From Azolla caroliniana (Eukaryota > Polypodiophyta), in assembly GCA_043228905.1 (NCBI GenBank), contig JBHGNT010000017.1, forward strand, positions 2,046,001 through 2,110,000: a stretch of DNA of 64,000 bases. Reading direction: 5' to 3'. The stretch's first letter is position 1; every line of letters begins with the position of its first letter. Below are positions 1 through 11,430 of this stretch, in pieces. Below the pieces are notes generated by a model that was given only the letters and a program-made list of their open reading frames with translations, ran no database searches and was not told where the DNA came from. A program made the position numbers and the translations under genes.

Positions 1-650
1 GTGTGGGGGAACGAAGCAAATCATGAGGGAATGAGGAACAATTTCTCATTTTTGTTGATTCATTGCACAGGACATTGGTGCTATTCGGCGAGATGGTGGA
101 TGTGGACTAAAGGAAGCAATGTGTCTGTTTTAGGAGTGATGATGGTGGGGGGGATCGAAGCAGCTCATGAGGGGATGAGGAATTTTTTATTTATTTTGTT
201 GTTAATTCCACAGGACATTGGTGGCATTCGGCGAGATGGTGGAGGTGGATTGAATGAAGCAATTTGGTTGTTTTTAGGAGTGATGTTGGTGAGGGGGCCT
301 AAGCACATCATGAAGGGAGAGTGAATAAGTTGTGGGGATCGAAGCAAATGGGGTGAGAGGTGGAATTAGTATAGTACATTTCATTTTCATGGTCTGTTTT
401 TTTCTCCCCAACAGTTTTTACAAATGTTGGAATCACTTCAGATCTGTTTGCAACTGTTTCTGTTGGGATGGTGAATCTTCTTACAGAGACGGAAATCTTC
501 TTACACCTGACACATATGATTGGAAAGACGGAGGACATGGAATCTGCAGCAGATCACTGGAATCAATGTTGTGTTTTATGGCTGTTTTTTTTCCCAACAG
601 TTTTTACAAATACTAGAATCATTTCAGATATACTGGTGGAGATGAAACAA
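1..650. repeat. Diverged tandem duplications at left edge
   Basis: Two overlapping sets of imperfect direct repeats are visible. In the first, a unit of about 145 bp carrying a shared CACAGGACATTGG core occurs at about 66 and 210, with a third partial unit from about 333 (GATCGAAGCAAATG). In the second, about 190 bp apart, a pyrimidine run ending CCCAACAGTTTTTACAAAT occurs near 400 and 590. Open frames cross these repeats but show no protein family, so I call no gene. Each unit has an intron-end look (pyrimidines then CACAG), but no exon can be supported. Confidence 0.6.
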
Positions 651-1055
651 TATTATGTACTATTTGTATACTGCCTCCGGGCTTTTTATTAATACCAATG
701 GAGCATATGTTTTATGGTAAAATCTTCGTCTCTCAAATGTCCTGCTTGATATATGGAAGAACTTGCGGGCAGTAGTTCGTGGCCAATATGACAATATGCA
801 TGGTTCCCCAGAGACTATGAACAAGAGAAGGAAGAAGCTTCTTCACTAATGGAAAAAGTTGCCCCTGTTTACTGAGTCAACTCAAGGGCCTCAATGGCAC
901 TATCAACTTCCATGGAGCCCTTATTGAATATCAGTAAATCATGGTAATGTACATCAACAAATTCCAACACCTTCTACAAAGTCCTATCTTTGGTCTTAGG
1001 ATTATTGTACATCATTGTACATAAAAAGTTGTAAGCTTCTGGGTAGACAAGTTCA
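651..1055. other. Intergenic, one LINE-tail-like motif
   Basis: No gene seen. Around 672-705 a GCTTTTTATTAATACC-type motif resembles the end of the LINE at 3905-5133. The rest is AT-rich sequence without recognisable coding content. Confidence 0.4.
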
Positions 1056-1120
1056 ATTTGTAGCCTTCAGGCGTTTTTTTCTTAATACTATTGAAGAAAA
1101 TCTTTGAAGAAAAAAAAAAT
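1056..1120 (+). mobile_element. LINE-like 3' end with A-rich tail
   Basis: A TTGTAGCCTTCAGG...CTTAATACTATTGAAG stretch ending in ten A residues (about 1110-1120) matches the layout of the better preserved LINE tail at 5070-5133. No coding part is left next to it, so this would be a severely 5'-truncated insertion. It abuts the copia LTR remnant and probably truncated it. The call rests on motif similarity and the A tail only. Confidence 0.4.
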
Positions 1121-1222
1121 GCTCATGATGTACACTTGTATATCACGGGTATCACCTCACCATTTTCAATGCATATATACATATACATATACACATACAT
1201 GAATTCTCGATTTTTTCCTACA
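1121..1222 (+). repeat. Right part of copia 5' LTR and primer-binding site
   Basis: The stretch ends TTTTTTCCTACA and is followed at 1223-1235 by CGGTATCAAAGCC, close to the initiator-Met primer-binding site typical of plant copia elements (TGGTATCAGAGC). It resembles 12810-12912. The left part of the LTR is missing, apparently cut by the LINE tail. Confidence 0.55.
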
Positions 1223-1235
1223 CGGTATCAAAGCC

Positions 1236-2187
1236 CTAAACCCTCTTCTCTCTATAAGAGGGTATCCATCTAAATGTCGTTTTCTCTTCATTACCTCATC
1301 TCTTCGACATTGTGCCAATGTTGTGAAGTTACATGCATGTGTGTGAAATGTGAGTGAAACCTTGGGGGAACCAAACCATGGAAGATGGATTGATCCTAGT
1401 GGAGAATTGTAAATAAATAGCGTTCCACTTTATACGTCCTAGAACACTATTATTTTCTTCCCATGTCGAGAATGCTAGTTGTATGGGGTGAGAATCTAAT
1501 AGATTGTTACTAGAGCCTTCACCAGCTCCTCACTTGAGTGCCTTTGTTTAGATATTTGTTTATCGGTGTAACATGAAGAGTGTAAATAGAGATGGGTGTA
1601 TCTAGGTTTGATTTTGAGTAATATGATATGTATTTGCATATTTGTGATGTTCGTGTTTGTGTGAGTGTATGTATGGTACATATATATCGTGATTGTATAT
1701 GTATATGCATGTGTGTGTATGGAAAGGATCGTATGCACAAGCATATGAGCATGTGAGTCTATATGTACATAAGTGTGTACATCTCTATATTGTGTACAAG
1801 TGGTGTGTGTGTGTGTGTGTTGGTTTAAGAGTGTAAGTGTTTGTGTAGGTATGTAAATGTATTTGAATGTGAATGAGTATGCGTATGTATGATTATGTAT
1901 ATGTTCATGTTTATATACATAATCATACACACACATATGTATGTATGTATGTCTTCATATGTACTAAGTCTATATTTATGACTGTGTATGTATTCTTGTT
2001 GTACGTAAGAATTATGGGTATGTATGTTAATATATGTATTTATGTGTGCACCTTGTGTATGTTATGCATTTTTGTGTATTTGTTTACATGAACATATGTA
2101 TGTGTGTAATTTTTTAAACATGTGCAAAGGAAATGCTATATGCATGTATTTTATTTATTTGTGTGAAGGTTAATAGTGTAAGTGTAT
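1236..2187. repeat. TG/TATG-rich microsatellite tract in copia interior
   Basis: From about 1620 to 2110 the plus strand is dominated by TGTATG, TATG and GTGTGT units, with a pure GT run near 1804-1820. The 146-residue minus-strand frame here is a low-complexity His/Thr/Tyr translation of the repeat and is not called. 1236-1620 holds no recognisable coding sequence. Confidence 0.6.
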
Positions 2188-2335
2188 TGTGAAATGCACA
2201 TAAGATATCAAAACCAGCCTAGTTAGCTTCTTACTTCTTACTCAATTTATAGTTGATACAAAGGTACCCATTTGGGTTGGCTTAGCTAAAAAGGGTGTGC
2301 TAAAGGGTGGCACAAAGGAACACATGCACATCACA
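2188..2335 (-). repeat. Gypsy 3' LTR
   Basis: The minus-strand reading starts TGTGATGTGCATGTG and ends GCATTTCACA. It abuts the polypurine tract on its right. It contains the conserved TATAAATTGAGTAAGAAG segment, a possible TATA region, shared with the two other copies in the window. Confidence 0.75.
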
Positions 2336-2770
2336 TTTCCCCCTTGAGAGAAACAAGAGATTGAGGAGCAGGAACATGAGCAGTGGCTTGTCAAAGCAGG
2401 GGAGGATATGTTGGAGATAGAGCTCCCATGTGGCATTATCCATGGTGGTAGGTTTCGAATGGACATCAATGGACGATTCTGGTAGGAGGTGAGGGTTACG
2501 CCAATAGAGTGCTCAAAAAGGGTTGATCCATGTTGTACGGATGTATTGTAGGTGTGGGTGACAAAAGGCAAGATTTGATCCCAGGTTTTGTGGCATGGAT
2601 TGATGTAAGCGGCAATCCCCTTCTTGAGGGTCTTGTTGAGGTGTTCGGTGAGGCCATTTGTCTAAGGATGGTATGGGAACGTAAACATCTGTTCGACACC
2701 GAGTTCAACTACAACGACGTTGAGGAAATCCATGCGGAACTGTCAGCCCTAATAATTGGACGGGGCTAGT
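2336..2770 (-). pseudogene. Gypsy integrase fragment
   Basis: The minus-strand frames (about 2250-2765) read the C-terminal half of a retroviral-type integrase core: the HPQTNG...E..N.TL segment with the last catalytic acidic residue, followed by the WD..LPF.T.AYN type segment. Two frames overlap, so at least one shift is present. Only a stub of the pol polyprotein survives. Confidence 0.65.
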
Positions 2771-3078
2771 GATGGAAAACGAGCTAGCAATCAGCGCATA
2801 AAGATCAATCGCTCCTGTGGATTGAGGGCCACCTAGACTTGGCGGAGGTGGGGGACAGGAGGGCTATCGTGTACGAGCTAGCAATCGGCGGATAAAGATC
2901 AATTGCTCCTGTGGGTTTAGGGCCACCTGTACTTGGCTGAGGTGGGGGACATGCGGGCTATCATGTAGGAGGGGGATCAGATAAACTCGTGGGACAAGAA
3001 GTTAATGGCAAGCTAAGGTGAGGAGCAAGAGGTGGATGCTTGGATGTGGGGTGCTGGTACCCTACATCTCCACCAATA

Positions 3079-3274
3079 TGTGAAATGCACATAAGAGATC
3101 AAAACCAACCTAGTTAACTTCTTACTTCTTACTCAATTTATAGTTGATACAAAGGTACCCATTTGGGTTGGCTTAGCTAAAAAGGGAGTGCTAAAAGGGT
3201 GGGTCGACATAGGTACATGCATCCTAAAAAGGGTGTGCTAAAAGGGTGGCACAAAGGAACACATGCACACCACA
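3079..3274 (-). repeat. Gypsy 5' LTR with internal duplication
   Basis: 196 bp, ends TGTGGTGTGCATGTG and CATTTCACA on the minus strand. It is longer than the 3' LTR because of a partial duplication at about 3190-3245. The internal end downstream (TATTGGTGGAGATGTAGG on minus) is not a standard Met primer-binding site. Confidence 0.7.
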
Positions 3275-3888
3275 ATATATTAGTTCTCTTATATAATTTC
3301 GTGAAACAAAAAAGACACTCGAGTGACGGCAATAAGGTCGACGCATTCAATCACTGTCACTTCGTCTGCCTAACCATGGGTCTTCTCCTTCGTACGATCA
3401 ACACCTGAAATCTTGTGTGTTGCATTGTGTCGCCAATCGGGTGGTCGTTGTGTAGTCCCATGCCTTCGGACGCCCATTGGCCATAAGAAAGTCGGATACT
3501 GAGCAACAACTATTGTCCCCCTTCATTCCTCCCAAAAACTCCAATTTATGATCTGAAAATTTTATCACAATTCCCACAAATTTTCCTAGCCAATTGCATG
3601 ATGAACACTTATATGCATGGAGTCGAGTGGCGCCTTCTAAAAATTTACAAAATTTACACATAGATCAATGTATAGAGATGCAAATCTTGATGTGGAATAC
3701 CCATGACAATTCTCATTTCACCACAAAGCACATAAGATTGAATATAAATCTTATCCACGTTTACATAACTTGTTATAAGAAGATTACAATGATTCGTGAT
3801 AGTCCTATGAAGCTTGCAACAAGAAACAATTCAGGATAAAATCCTCAATCCCATTACATGGGGCAGCTAGAATAGGATATGGATGACT
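3275..3888. other. Non-coding stretch inside the copia span
   Basis: I see no protein family, RNA gene or repeat end here. Both short frames (3398-3661 minus, 3594-3839 plus) lack recognisable content. It may be eroded copia internal sequence. Confidence 0.35.
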
Positions 3889-3904
3889 AAGATGACGAGT
3901 AGCA
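3889..3904. repeat. Target-site duplication, left copy
   Basis: AAGATGACGAGTAGCA, repeated exactly at 5134-5149 on the far side of the LINE. Confidence 0.9.
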
Positions 3905-5133
3905 TCTCATGACTGTCTTTATTTCCATGTTTTGCATTCTGGATGGCCTCATTCTATCATTATGGAAGACGAAGTTGTATCTCAAGGGTGTATGTTGCAT
4001 GTTCGTATATTGTGGAAAAACGATAAAAAATGGATGTTTGAATACACACCCAAATGATATAAACAATTTATCTGAATTGTGGGTCTACGAGAATAAGCCC
4101 ATTGATCAACTTTTGTGGGATCCCAACGAATGGAAATGGCAAAGCATATCAGCACAAGGGATGCTAGGTAAGCAAATCCCATTTTTTCAGTACTCGATAA
4201 AAATGGGTAGAGAGTTGCTAAGGAGACGTGTGGGTGTTACGCCAACAACATGTAAATTTTGGAGCTTGGGTAATGTACGACACTCTTGGTTGAATGCTTA
4301 TTGGAAATGGCTATGGGCCATGCAAATTCCTAGAAAAGTTGTCTTGTTTAGATGGTTGTTGGTTGGTACATTATGGCATTCCTATGAAGTCATGGATGAA
4401 GGGGCATTGCCATGATTTAAAATGTGATAGTTGTGGTTTTCCCAATGAAATGGTTCACCATGTTTTATGGGTATGTCCTATAGCTAGAGCAATATGGAAA
4501 AGAATGTTGAGAATTTTGTATCCTATTTATGGTAAATAGGTGTACACATGGGGTTTTGTGAGATGGGGAAGGTTGGCTGAAGAAATACAGAATTATGAAA
4601 GGGACTATGTTGATTTTCTTCTCTTCTCCGATGGAAGACACGTATTGGAGGCCTCTTATACTACACAAATCCATTGTATGGAAGAAGACAGGGTTTGGTC
4701 TACGATATCGTCTTTAGTAGTTTGGATATTGTGGAAGGCAAAATGTAAGTGTGTATTTCAGAAAGTCAAACCGAATGCGATTGAGTAGTCAAGGAGATAT
4801 GGTTGATGTTCATGCATGCTCTAATAGGTCAATATTAGGCAATACATGGTGAGCTTGATGTTGTGTTTCGCAAGCAACAACAATTTCGAGAAATTTGATA
4901 AAAGGCAGAGGTCTTCACCTTTTTTGGGGACAGAATAAAATGGAGATATGCTCCACTAAGATGCCTTTTCCGCCCCATGTCTTGAAAGGACCATGAACGA
5001 GGGTTTCTGCTACTAGACATGTTGATTCATGTGGGTAGGAGGGTTCTAATTTATTGTGTGGATTCTTTTGTAGCCTTTCGACATCTTTCATTAATACCAC
5101 AGTGAATCTTGACTTAAAAAGAAAGAAAGAAAG
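3905..5133 (+). mobile_element. 5'-truncated LINE (non-LTR retrotransposon)
   Basis: The insertion is bounded by an exact 16-bp duplication and ends in an A-rich GAAAGAAAGAAAG tail. The plus strand encodes the C-terminal end of a LINE reverse transcriptase polyprotein: a tryptophan-rich linker (WKWLWAMQIPRKVVLFRW, about 4300-4370) and then the RT zinc-binding domain with CDSCGFPNEMVHHVLWVC (about 4425-4480). The reading frame shifts near 4375-4400 and meets a stop at 4537-4539, after which a frame continues to about 4786. The endonuclease and RT catalytic domains are absent, as expected for 5' truncation during target-primed reverse transcription. Confidence 0.85.
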
Positions 5134-5149
5134 AAGATGACGAGTAGCA
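5134..5149. repeat. Target-site duplication, right copy
   Basis: AAGATGACGAGTAGCA directly after the LINE A-rich tail; identical to 3889-3904. Confidence 0.9.
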
Positions 5150-5599
5150 CTTGACCTCCATACTCTACTGTAACAAAAGGTACCTCTTTTGTTTTTATCG
5201 CATACGTCATATATATATATCATACATTGTAGATCACCTTTTTCCCGACGTAACCCATAACAAAATTTAAACATTATGCCTTACCTTTGTAATAATTATC
5301 CCTTGCTAATTGAGCTGTATTTTTTTGTTGATTTAATGTTATCTCTTTCAACGAACCCCTTGGATCATAACCTTAACCTATTATAAACCCGAATTTAAGT
5401 GCTTTTCTACGTTGCACATGCCAAGTCATGATAGCATATGAAAGTGTATCTCAAGCATCAAAGTTGCAACTTGCAACTTGTCTTATCAACAACAACAAAG
5501 GTGCTTGGTAATATTTCAAAGTTGACATATATTGTTAATGTTGTGCATTGGTTGCATTTAAGAATTTCTATTCAAGTACAAAGTCATGTTGCTTATTAA
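5150..5599. other. Non-coding spacer between LINE and gypsy remains
   Basis: AT-rich, with no recognisable gene, RNA or terminal repeat. The minus frame crossing 4915-5274 overlaps the LINE tail and is not a gene. Confidence 0.35.
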
Positions 5600-7052
5600 G
5601 ACAAAGAAGTTATGACATATAATACAGTAGCGGATATGTTATCAAGGGCCCGGTTCGAAGATGACATAATCGAATCGGATAATGAAGAAGTTTCCGAAAA
5701 CTACTTTGCTTCGGAGCACATATGTCGGGTGAACGTGATTCGGGAGTTTTGAGAAGACGAATACAAGGGAGAAAGCTTACTGATTGGGAAAGTGCTACAA
5801 GAAATCGAGGAATCATTGAACAATAAAGAAAAGAGAATCGATATCCGAAGGAAGAAACGGCAAGTCCAGAAGTTCTTCTTGAACAATGGATTAATTTAGA
5901 GGGAGCCGAAAAGACCAAATGGTATACCACTCCGGGTAGTTGGCACAAAGGAACAACAGAAACAAGTAATATCCAAATTTCACGAATCCGATTAGGCTAG
6001 ACATCGGGGAACATGGGCAACATGGGCAAAGATCAAGCAAAAATATTGGTGGAAGAATAGGTACAAGGATGTAGCAGAGTTCACCGAAAGTTGCGAAAAA
6101 TGTCAAATCTACTCTGGAGTTTGACATCAGGACAAATTACATCCAACATTCTCACCGACAATCAACTTTAAATGGATGGTCGACATCGTGGTCATGCCAA
6201 CCGCGATTGGGCAAAAGAAGTACTTGGTGTTAGCTCGGGAGGATCTGACGAACCAAGTAGAAGGCCAGGCGCTACGGAGAAAAACATGTTCTGTAGTATG
6301 CCAATTTCTCCTGGAAGAAGTGTTCTGCAGGTACGGGTGCGTAGGACAAGTGATTGCGGATTGGGGAGAACTTGACTCTAATAAAGCTAGGGAATTCTTT
6401 GCTAAACATGGAGTACGAATGACACTAACCACGATATACAACCTAGAAGCAAATGGGAAGATCGAACGAGGACATAGTCCAACCGTGAATGCACTTGCAA
6501 AAGTGTGCGACGGGACGGTGAAGAATTGGCCACAGATGCTTCTGTATGCACTATGGGCAGATCGCACAACGCATAGTTCCGTGACCGGATGTATGCCAAC
6601 GGAACTTATGACCGGACAAGCTCTGGTTATGCCTACGAAAACCGCAATTGCAACATGGACAGTGCCCATGGAAGGAAGAGATGAGACTTTAGGAAGAACT
6701 ACTGGCGGTCCAAATACGACAACTAGAAGGAAGACAGGAAGACGTAACGAAAGCGGTGCACCGACAACAAGAAGCGTGATTTCGAAACAAACATCGATTT
6801 GATAAAAAGCACCAACTTCGACTGCGGAAGTTTGAAGAAGGGGATTGGGTGATAGTCTACAACAGTAGTCTAGATCATCAATACAACTCAACAAGGAAAT
6901 TTGCTAAAAGGTGGTTCGGGCCATACGAAGTTCGAAGAGCATTTGACAACAGAACTTACCGGTTAACTGAGCTAGATGAATCAATTCTTCGAGTGCCTAT
7001 AGCAAGGAAGCAAGTGAAGATTTTCAAGACGCACATTAATGCAAAGGATTGA
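5600..7052 (+). mobile_element. Ty3/gypsy pol fragment (RNase H end, integrase, C-terminal part)
   Basis: On the plus strand, across several stops and frame changes, the order is: RNase H end (VADMLSRARF, near 5628), the H2C2 zinc-binding region (about 5990-6110, ending CEKCQ), the integrase core (6176-6660) and a C-terminal segment (6849-7052). Catalytic-type D (MVDIVVMP), D (VIADWGELD) and E (EANGKIERGH) residues are all recognisable. The tail reads RWFGPYEVRRAFDN. LTRs were not found, so this is either a truncated insertion or part of a larger deleted element. Stops before 6176 (5751, 5897 and 6121 regions) mean no long polyprotein. Confidence 0.8.
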
Positions 7053-7380
7053 CATATAAAGGATGCTCAAGCTATGGGAATGACTTCAAACATGCTTTCG
7101 TCTTTTTTTATTTCACATGTAAAAACTTGTAAATTTTGGCCAAGGAAATGTGAGATAGATACTATAGGAAAGACTTTTTCAAATGTATTTTCATCTCGAA
7201 AGCTACAACTTAAAGAACCATTATAAAATGTAAAGATGGATAGAAACATGACAATCATGGACTAGGTTGGAAAAATAAGATTATTTGTTGATGATTTGGC
7301 ATTGATAATTGTATTGTAAATGGTGATGTTGTGTGTGTGTGTGTTTAAGGAGGCCATCCAGCTTTAAAATATTTAAACAA
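7053..7380. other. Spacer with GT run
   Basis: No gene seen. A GTGTGTGTGTGTGTG run lies at about 7328-7344. Confidence 0.35.
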
Positions 7381-7763
7381 TCTATTTATGCTATTGGAAT
7401 ACTATCACTTGACCACTTGGTACCTAAGTTGTTTCAAGAGGAACAAAATAAAAGTGCATCCAAGAGTGGTATGGATTAGAATAAAGAAGCATCTATTAAT
7501 GCTCATAGACACAAATTTCAAAGAGGAAGATGGCAACACTGACATAGATATCAAGATTATGGAAAATGACAAATCAACAAATTTACAATGAAAACAACAA
7601 GAATATGAGAATTACAATAATAACGGAGGAAGAGGGAGCGTGCAAAGCAGGGCCAAATGTCAAAACAATTGAGGAAATTATCGTTGTCATTCACCATTGT
7701 TAAGAATGCAAATGAATGTGATGAAAATGCACTTCATTGACCATTGTTAAGCTTAGTGCAAAC
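7381..7763 (+). pseudogene. Copia gag remnant
   Basis: Plus-strand frame 7388-7591 is followed after a stop by NNNGGRGSVQSRAKCQNN-type sequence, which resembles the stretch before and at the zinc knuckle of copia gag (Arg/Gly/Asn-rich linker, then C..C...H). It is decayed and short. The position just before the second LINE and the copia integrase suggests it is the gag part of the element ending at 12912. Confidence 0.4.
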
Positions 7764-7774
7764 GATGTTGGTAT

Positions 7775-9668
7775 CTTGATTCCGACCACGGGCCAAAGGG
7801 GGGCTTGGCCTCATAGACCCCTTAATGCAATGTCGAGCATTGCTAGCCAAAATGATGGTTCGATGCCTCCTCCAGGTAAGGGGTGCTGGAAGGTTCTACT
7901 TCGCAATAGGTTGCAGGCAGGGACTCCCAAGTATGGTAGGCCTTGGCCTGACTCCTTGAATTGGTGTTGCACGAGCGGAGTCCCACCCAAGATGGCTTGT
8001 CATTTGGAGGAGAGGGTCACGAACTCCATCTTGCGGGCATGGTGTCACGTACGACATCATTTGGTCAAGCACACACCGGAGACACTAATCGAGTGGTCTG
8101 GACAACCATTATTTTGGAACCCTCAGGTGCGAACAAGTGACGACATGATGTTAGGGCAGCTTAAGGGCCTAGCATGGGGAAAGTTGGCGCAAACAGGGCT
8201 CCACTCTATAGATGATTGGAGACGCACAGTGGCTTTAGGAGGAGCCCACGAGGTCCCATTCCCTCCCCTCAAGGGAGCCATGAAAATGCGGAGATTGATA
8301 GTTGAGGTAGTTGATAGGGTTCCGATGGGGGAGGTGAGAGTGGATGCTTGGTTCGGTCTCTTTGATGAGGCTGGAAGGGTTAAGTTGTTGAAGGGCGTGA
8401 GCGGATCGGGAAGAGATACAATTTTTGGGGAGAGTCAGAGTAGGGGCTCTTGGCACCCAATCTGCGTGGTGGCACAAGTTGATAACATCTGGAAGACAGA
8501 CCCGGATGTTGCTAAGGTGGAACCCCATTGGAAGTTATGGGTATATGGTTGTCGTCCCCTCATTGAACTAGAATGGAACCCAGGGGATTTCAGGTGGAAA
8601 CATGATGGCAGATTTCGCCATTTCTTCGAGTACAACACTAAACTGGATCGGACTTTTCAACTACAGCTAGACGGCCCCTTACGCAATGGTTGGCGTACAT
8701 TGGGCATCCCTGATGAGGTGTTCATTACCTTTTGGAAGAGTCTCTAGCGTCTCCACATGCCGGGAAAGATAAAGTTTTTTTGGTGGCAAATCGGTCATAA
8801 TGTGGTTCCCGTTGGCAAATGGCTAGGTGAACGTGGCGGCCCGTTAGGCTGCCCACTTTGCCATTCACCTATTGAGACTCTGAAGCATTGTATGTGGGAT
8901 TGCCCTCAAGCTCAAAAGGTATGGGATAGAGTGACTCACCTCCTTGCGGCATGTGAAGTGGAAGGAACAACATCGTGGAGTGTTGCAGCATGGATTGATC
9001 ACTTCGTTGATAGGTGGACAGACGCCTTCAATGCGGATAGTTGGTGCAACATATGCATGAGAGGCAAAATCGCCAAGATTCGATTTGAGAGAGGCTTGCA
9101 GTCCGCATCCCCTAAGTTCCCGGAAATTTGGATGCTGATTGTAGGCTTCACCCTGTGGTATGTATGGATAGCGCGTTGCCTAAAGGTCTTTCAAGATCTA
9201 GTGTGGCCCCCGGAGGAAGTGATCATGGACATATGGTTTGCGCTTATCAGCTGCCTACGAGGGCAATTGGACGAGGTTTGTAGCCATTCCAATGATGTGG
9301 TCACTGCCCGTTTGCGGTTTTGGCAGAAATGGCAGAACACGCCTATGGTGACACAAGGAGGAAGTGGCCCGATGTTGAACTACCAGCCCCCACGCTGGCT
9401 GTTTCCGACTCACTTACCACCCTCCCTTCGTTGTCAGCCCCAAGAGTTGTCTCGTACTAGCCAACACTGAAGGGCGTCGCTTTTAGCTATAGGTACTTAC
9501 ATTAAGTAGTCAGTCTGAAAGGTGATGTAACTAGTCTTATTTTCTTGAACTTGATCGGAGGGAGATTCCCCGATCTATGTATAAGCCTCCTTGTACATTC
9601 TCTTTGTAATAACCCTTCCTAACTAATGGGAAAGTAGCTTCATTTTGGAAAAAAAGAAAAAGAAAAAA
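7775..9668 (+). mobile_element. Second 5'-truncated LINE with poly-A tail
   Basis: The plus strand encodes a LINE RT C-terminal region in three pieces. 7800-7872 reads LGLIDPLMQCRALLAKMMV in one frame. A shift leads to the frame ending at 8745-8747, where a single TAG interrupts an otherwise continuous frame to 9470. The second half holds the RT zinc-binding domain (KIKFFWWQIGHNVVP, then CPLCHSPIETLKHCMWDC). The A-rich tail is at 9642-9668. Flanking GATGTTGGTAT (7764-7774) and GATGTGTGGTAT (9669-9680) may be an imperfect target-site duplication. The copia frame resumes immediately after the tail, so the LINE sits inside the copia element. Confidence 0.8.
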
Positions 9669-10340
9669 GATGTGTGGTATGTACTCAATGTAACAAAGAA
9701 ATGTCTTTTGGTCAATTAGTAGGGAAGGGTATCGATGTGTTATTTAATAAATTTGGATGCAGAATAACAAGTTCAAATATAGGAGAGACGATTATATCTA
9801 GAAGAAAAGTAATACACGCGTTTATGTTGAGTGATACAAAAAACAAATGTTTGGTTGCAAATGAGGAAATGAATTCGAGATGTGGCATAAGAGACTAGGG
9901 CATGTGAGTGCAGAAGGACTTCTAGATATGAACAATAATAATCGTTTTACCTTTGTGTGAGCAACGTTGTAAACCATTAGAGTTAGTTAATACATATGTT
10001 TTTGGTCCTTCACAAGTTCCAGTCATTGGAGTGTCAAGGTATTTTTCAACAGTTATTGATGATTACTCAATAATGGTTTGGATATGCTTTACACAAAATA
10101 AAAGTGATGTTTTTTCAAAGCTCGTTGAATACAAGAAAATGGTAGAAATTAAATGTGATAGGAAAATCAGCGTACTTTGAAGTGATGGAGGGAGTGAGTA
10201 TATGTACATTGAGTTTGATAAATATTTGAAAACAAATGGTATCATAAGACAAGTCACCCCTCAAATGATTGAGTGGCAAAAATATAAAATAGAAACATTT
10301 TAGAGACACTGAGAGCGATGTTGTCGACTCTAGTTCATCA
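9669..10340 (+). pseudogene. Copia GAG-pre-integrase and integrase remnant
   Basis: Plus-strand pieces include WHKRLGHVSAEGLLDM (zinc-binding GAG-pre-integrase), a rve-type core with VIDDYSIMVWICFTQNKSD and, after a stop at about 10180, SDGGSEYM. Many stops and shifts make it non-functional. Domain order agrees with Ty1/copia, where integrase precedes reverse transcriptase. Confidence 0.7.
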
Positions 10341-11430
10341 AAATAAGTTGGTTTTGGGTTTATGCATGACATTATGCAATGACTTTAATAAACAAAATCC
10401 TAACAATCATAATCGATACTAATACTCCCGAGTCCCATTGAGTTGTCCCAAGTTTATACGTTAAATATTTTTAGATGTGTTTGCTATATTCATTTACCTA
10501 GTCAAGTACTGCAAAATCTTGATGAGAAAGCAATAAAATGCATTTTTCTAGGAATGATGCCATAAAAAATGGATGTAAATGCTTTGATGCAGTTAATGAT
10601 AACTTTACCTTTTTTTAAATGTGAAATTTAGATGAAATACATTACAGAAAATCATTGGAGTGTGAGGTGCAAATGCCTTTGTCAAGTGAGGCAAGGGACA
10701 TGAATGAAGATAGTGATGGTGAACATGGGAAAAAGGATGAGATTGCAGATGAATTTGACATAAATAATATGACATCAACTTTATAATTGAGAAGATCTAC
10801 TAAAGTAAGAAAACTTGTTCAAAGGTTAGCATATGATAGTTGTATTGCACAATATTATCTACTCGTGGGCCGTGGCTAAATTTACTAATTACCGCGAGCC
10901 TAATTGTTTTGAAGATGCATGTGAGAAATCAAAGTGAATGTATGCTATGCACGAAGAATTGATGCATTGCATAAAAATGTTATACCTAGGAGGCTAATGC
11001 CTAGACCCATAGGGATAAAGGATGTAATTAGTTGTGGATGAGTGTATTGGTCTTAGCTCAAATGGTTCTTTAAATAGTCGTAACACACAAGTAGTGGCCA
11101 AAGGTTATTCTCAAAAGTATGGTGGAGATCATGAAGAAACTTTTGCACCAATGGCTAAAATGATGTCGATTATATTTTTTATTTCTGTGGCAACAACTCT
11201 AAATTGGACTTTAAATAAAATCGATGTTAAAATTGTTTTTCTAAATGATATTTTGACGGAATAAGTGTTCGTGGAACAATTAGAAGGTTCCAAAAAACAA
11301 TCTCAATCTTAACTTTGCATGCAACTTGAAAAAGTGATTTTTATGGATTGAAACAAACAGCAAGCTAATTATGGATTAAAATGTTGAGAAACTACTTGTA
11401 TCAACTACAAACAAAGTCTTGTAATACATC
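10341..11430 (+). pseudogene. Copia integrase tail and reverse transcriptase start, decayed
   Basis: The translation contains RRSTKVRKLVQRLAYDS (linker typical before the copia RT) and then VVAKGYSQKYGGDHEETFAP and KIDVKIVFLNDILTE (copia RT motifs; the intact family has DVKTAFLNG). Frame breaks lie throughout. Confidence 0.7.

Larger units (their letters stand above)
2188..3274 (-). mobile_element. Ty3/gypsy element with large internal deletion, both LTRs present
   Basis: Two direct LTRs (2188-2335 and 3079-3274) in TG...CA form flank about 740 bp. On the minus strand the interior encodes gypsy integrase core wording (HPQTNGLTEHLNKTLKKGI, then WDQILPFVTHTYNTS) and ends in a polypurine tract AAGGGGGAAA directly against the 3' LTR at 2335. 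The gag, protease and RT parts are missing, so it cannot move by itself. The LTRs differ: the right one carries an extra duplication of about 48 bp holding a second GGGTGTGCTAAAAGGGTGG unit. A third LTR copy stands alone at 23921-24126. No clear target-site duplication was found. Confidence 0.75.

Noticed and set aside
1-324. 107-codon plus-strand frame at the left edge
   Set aside because: It crosses an imperfect tandem repeat, is Gly/Met/Trp-rich by composition and has no family match.
1496-1936. 146-codon minus-strand frame rich in His, Thr and Tyr
   Set aside because: It is a low-complexity translation of the TGTATG/GTGT repeat tract.
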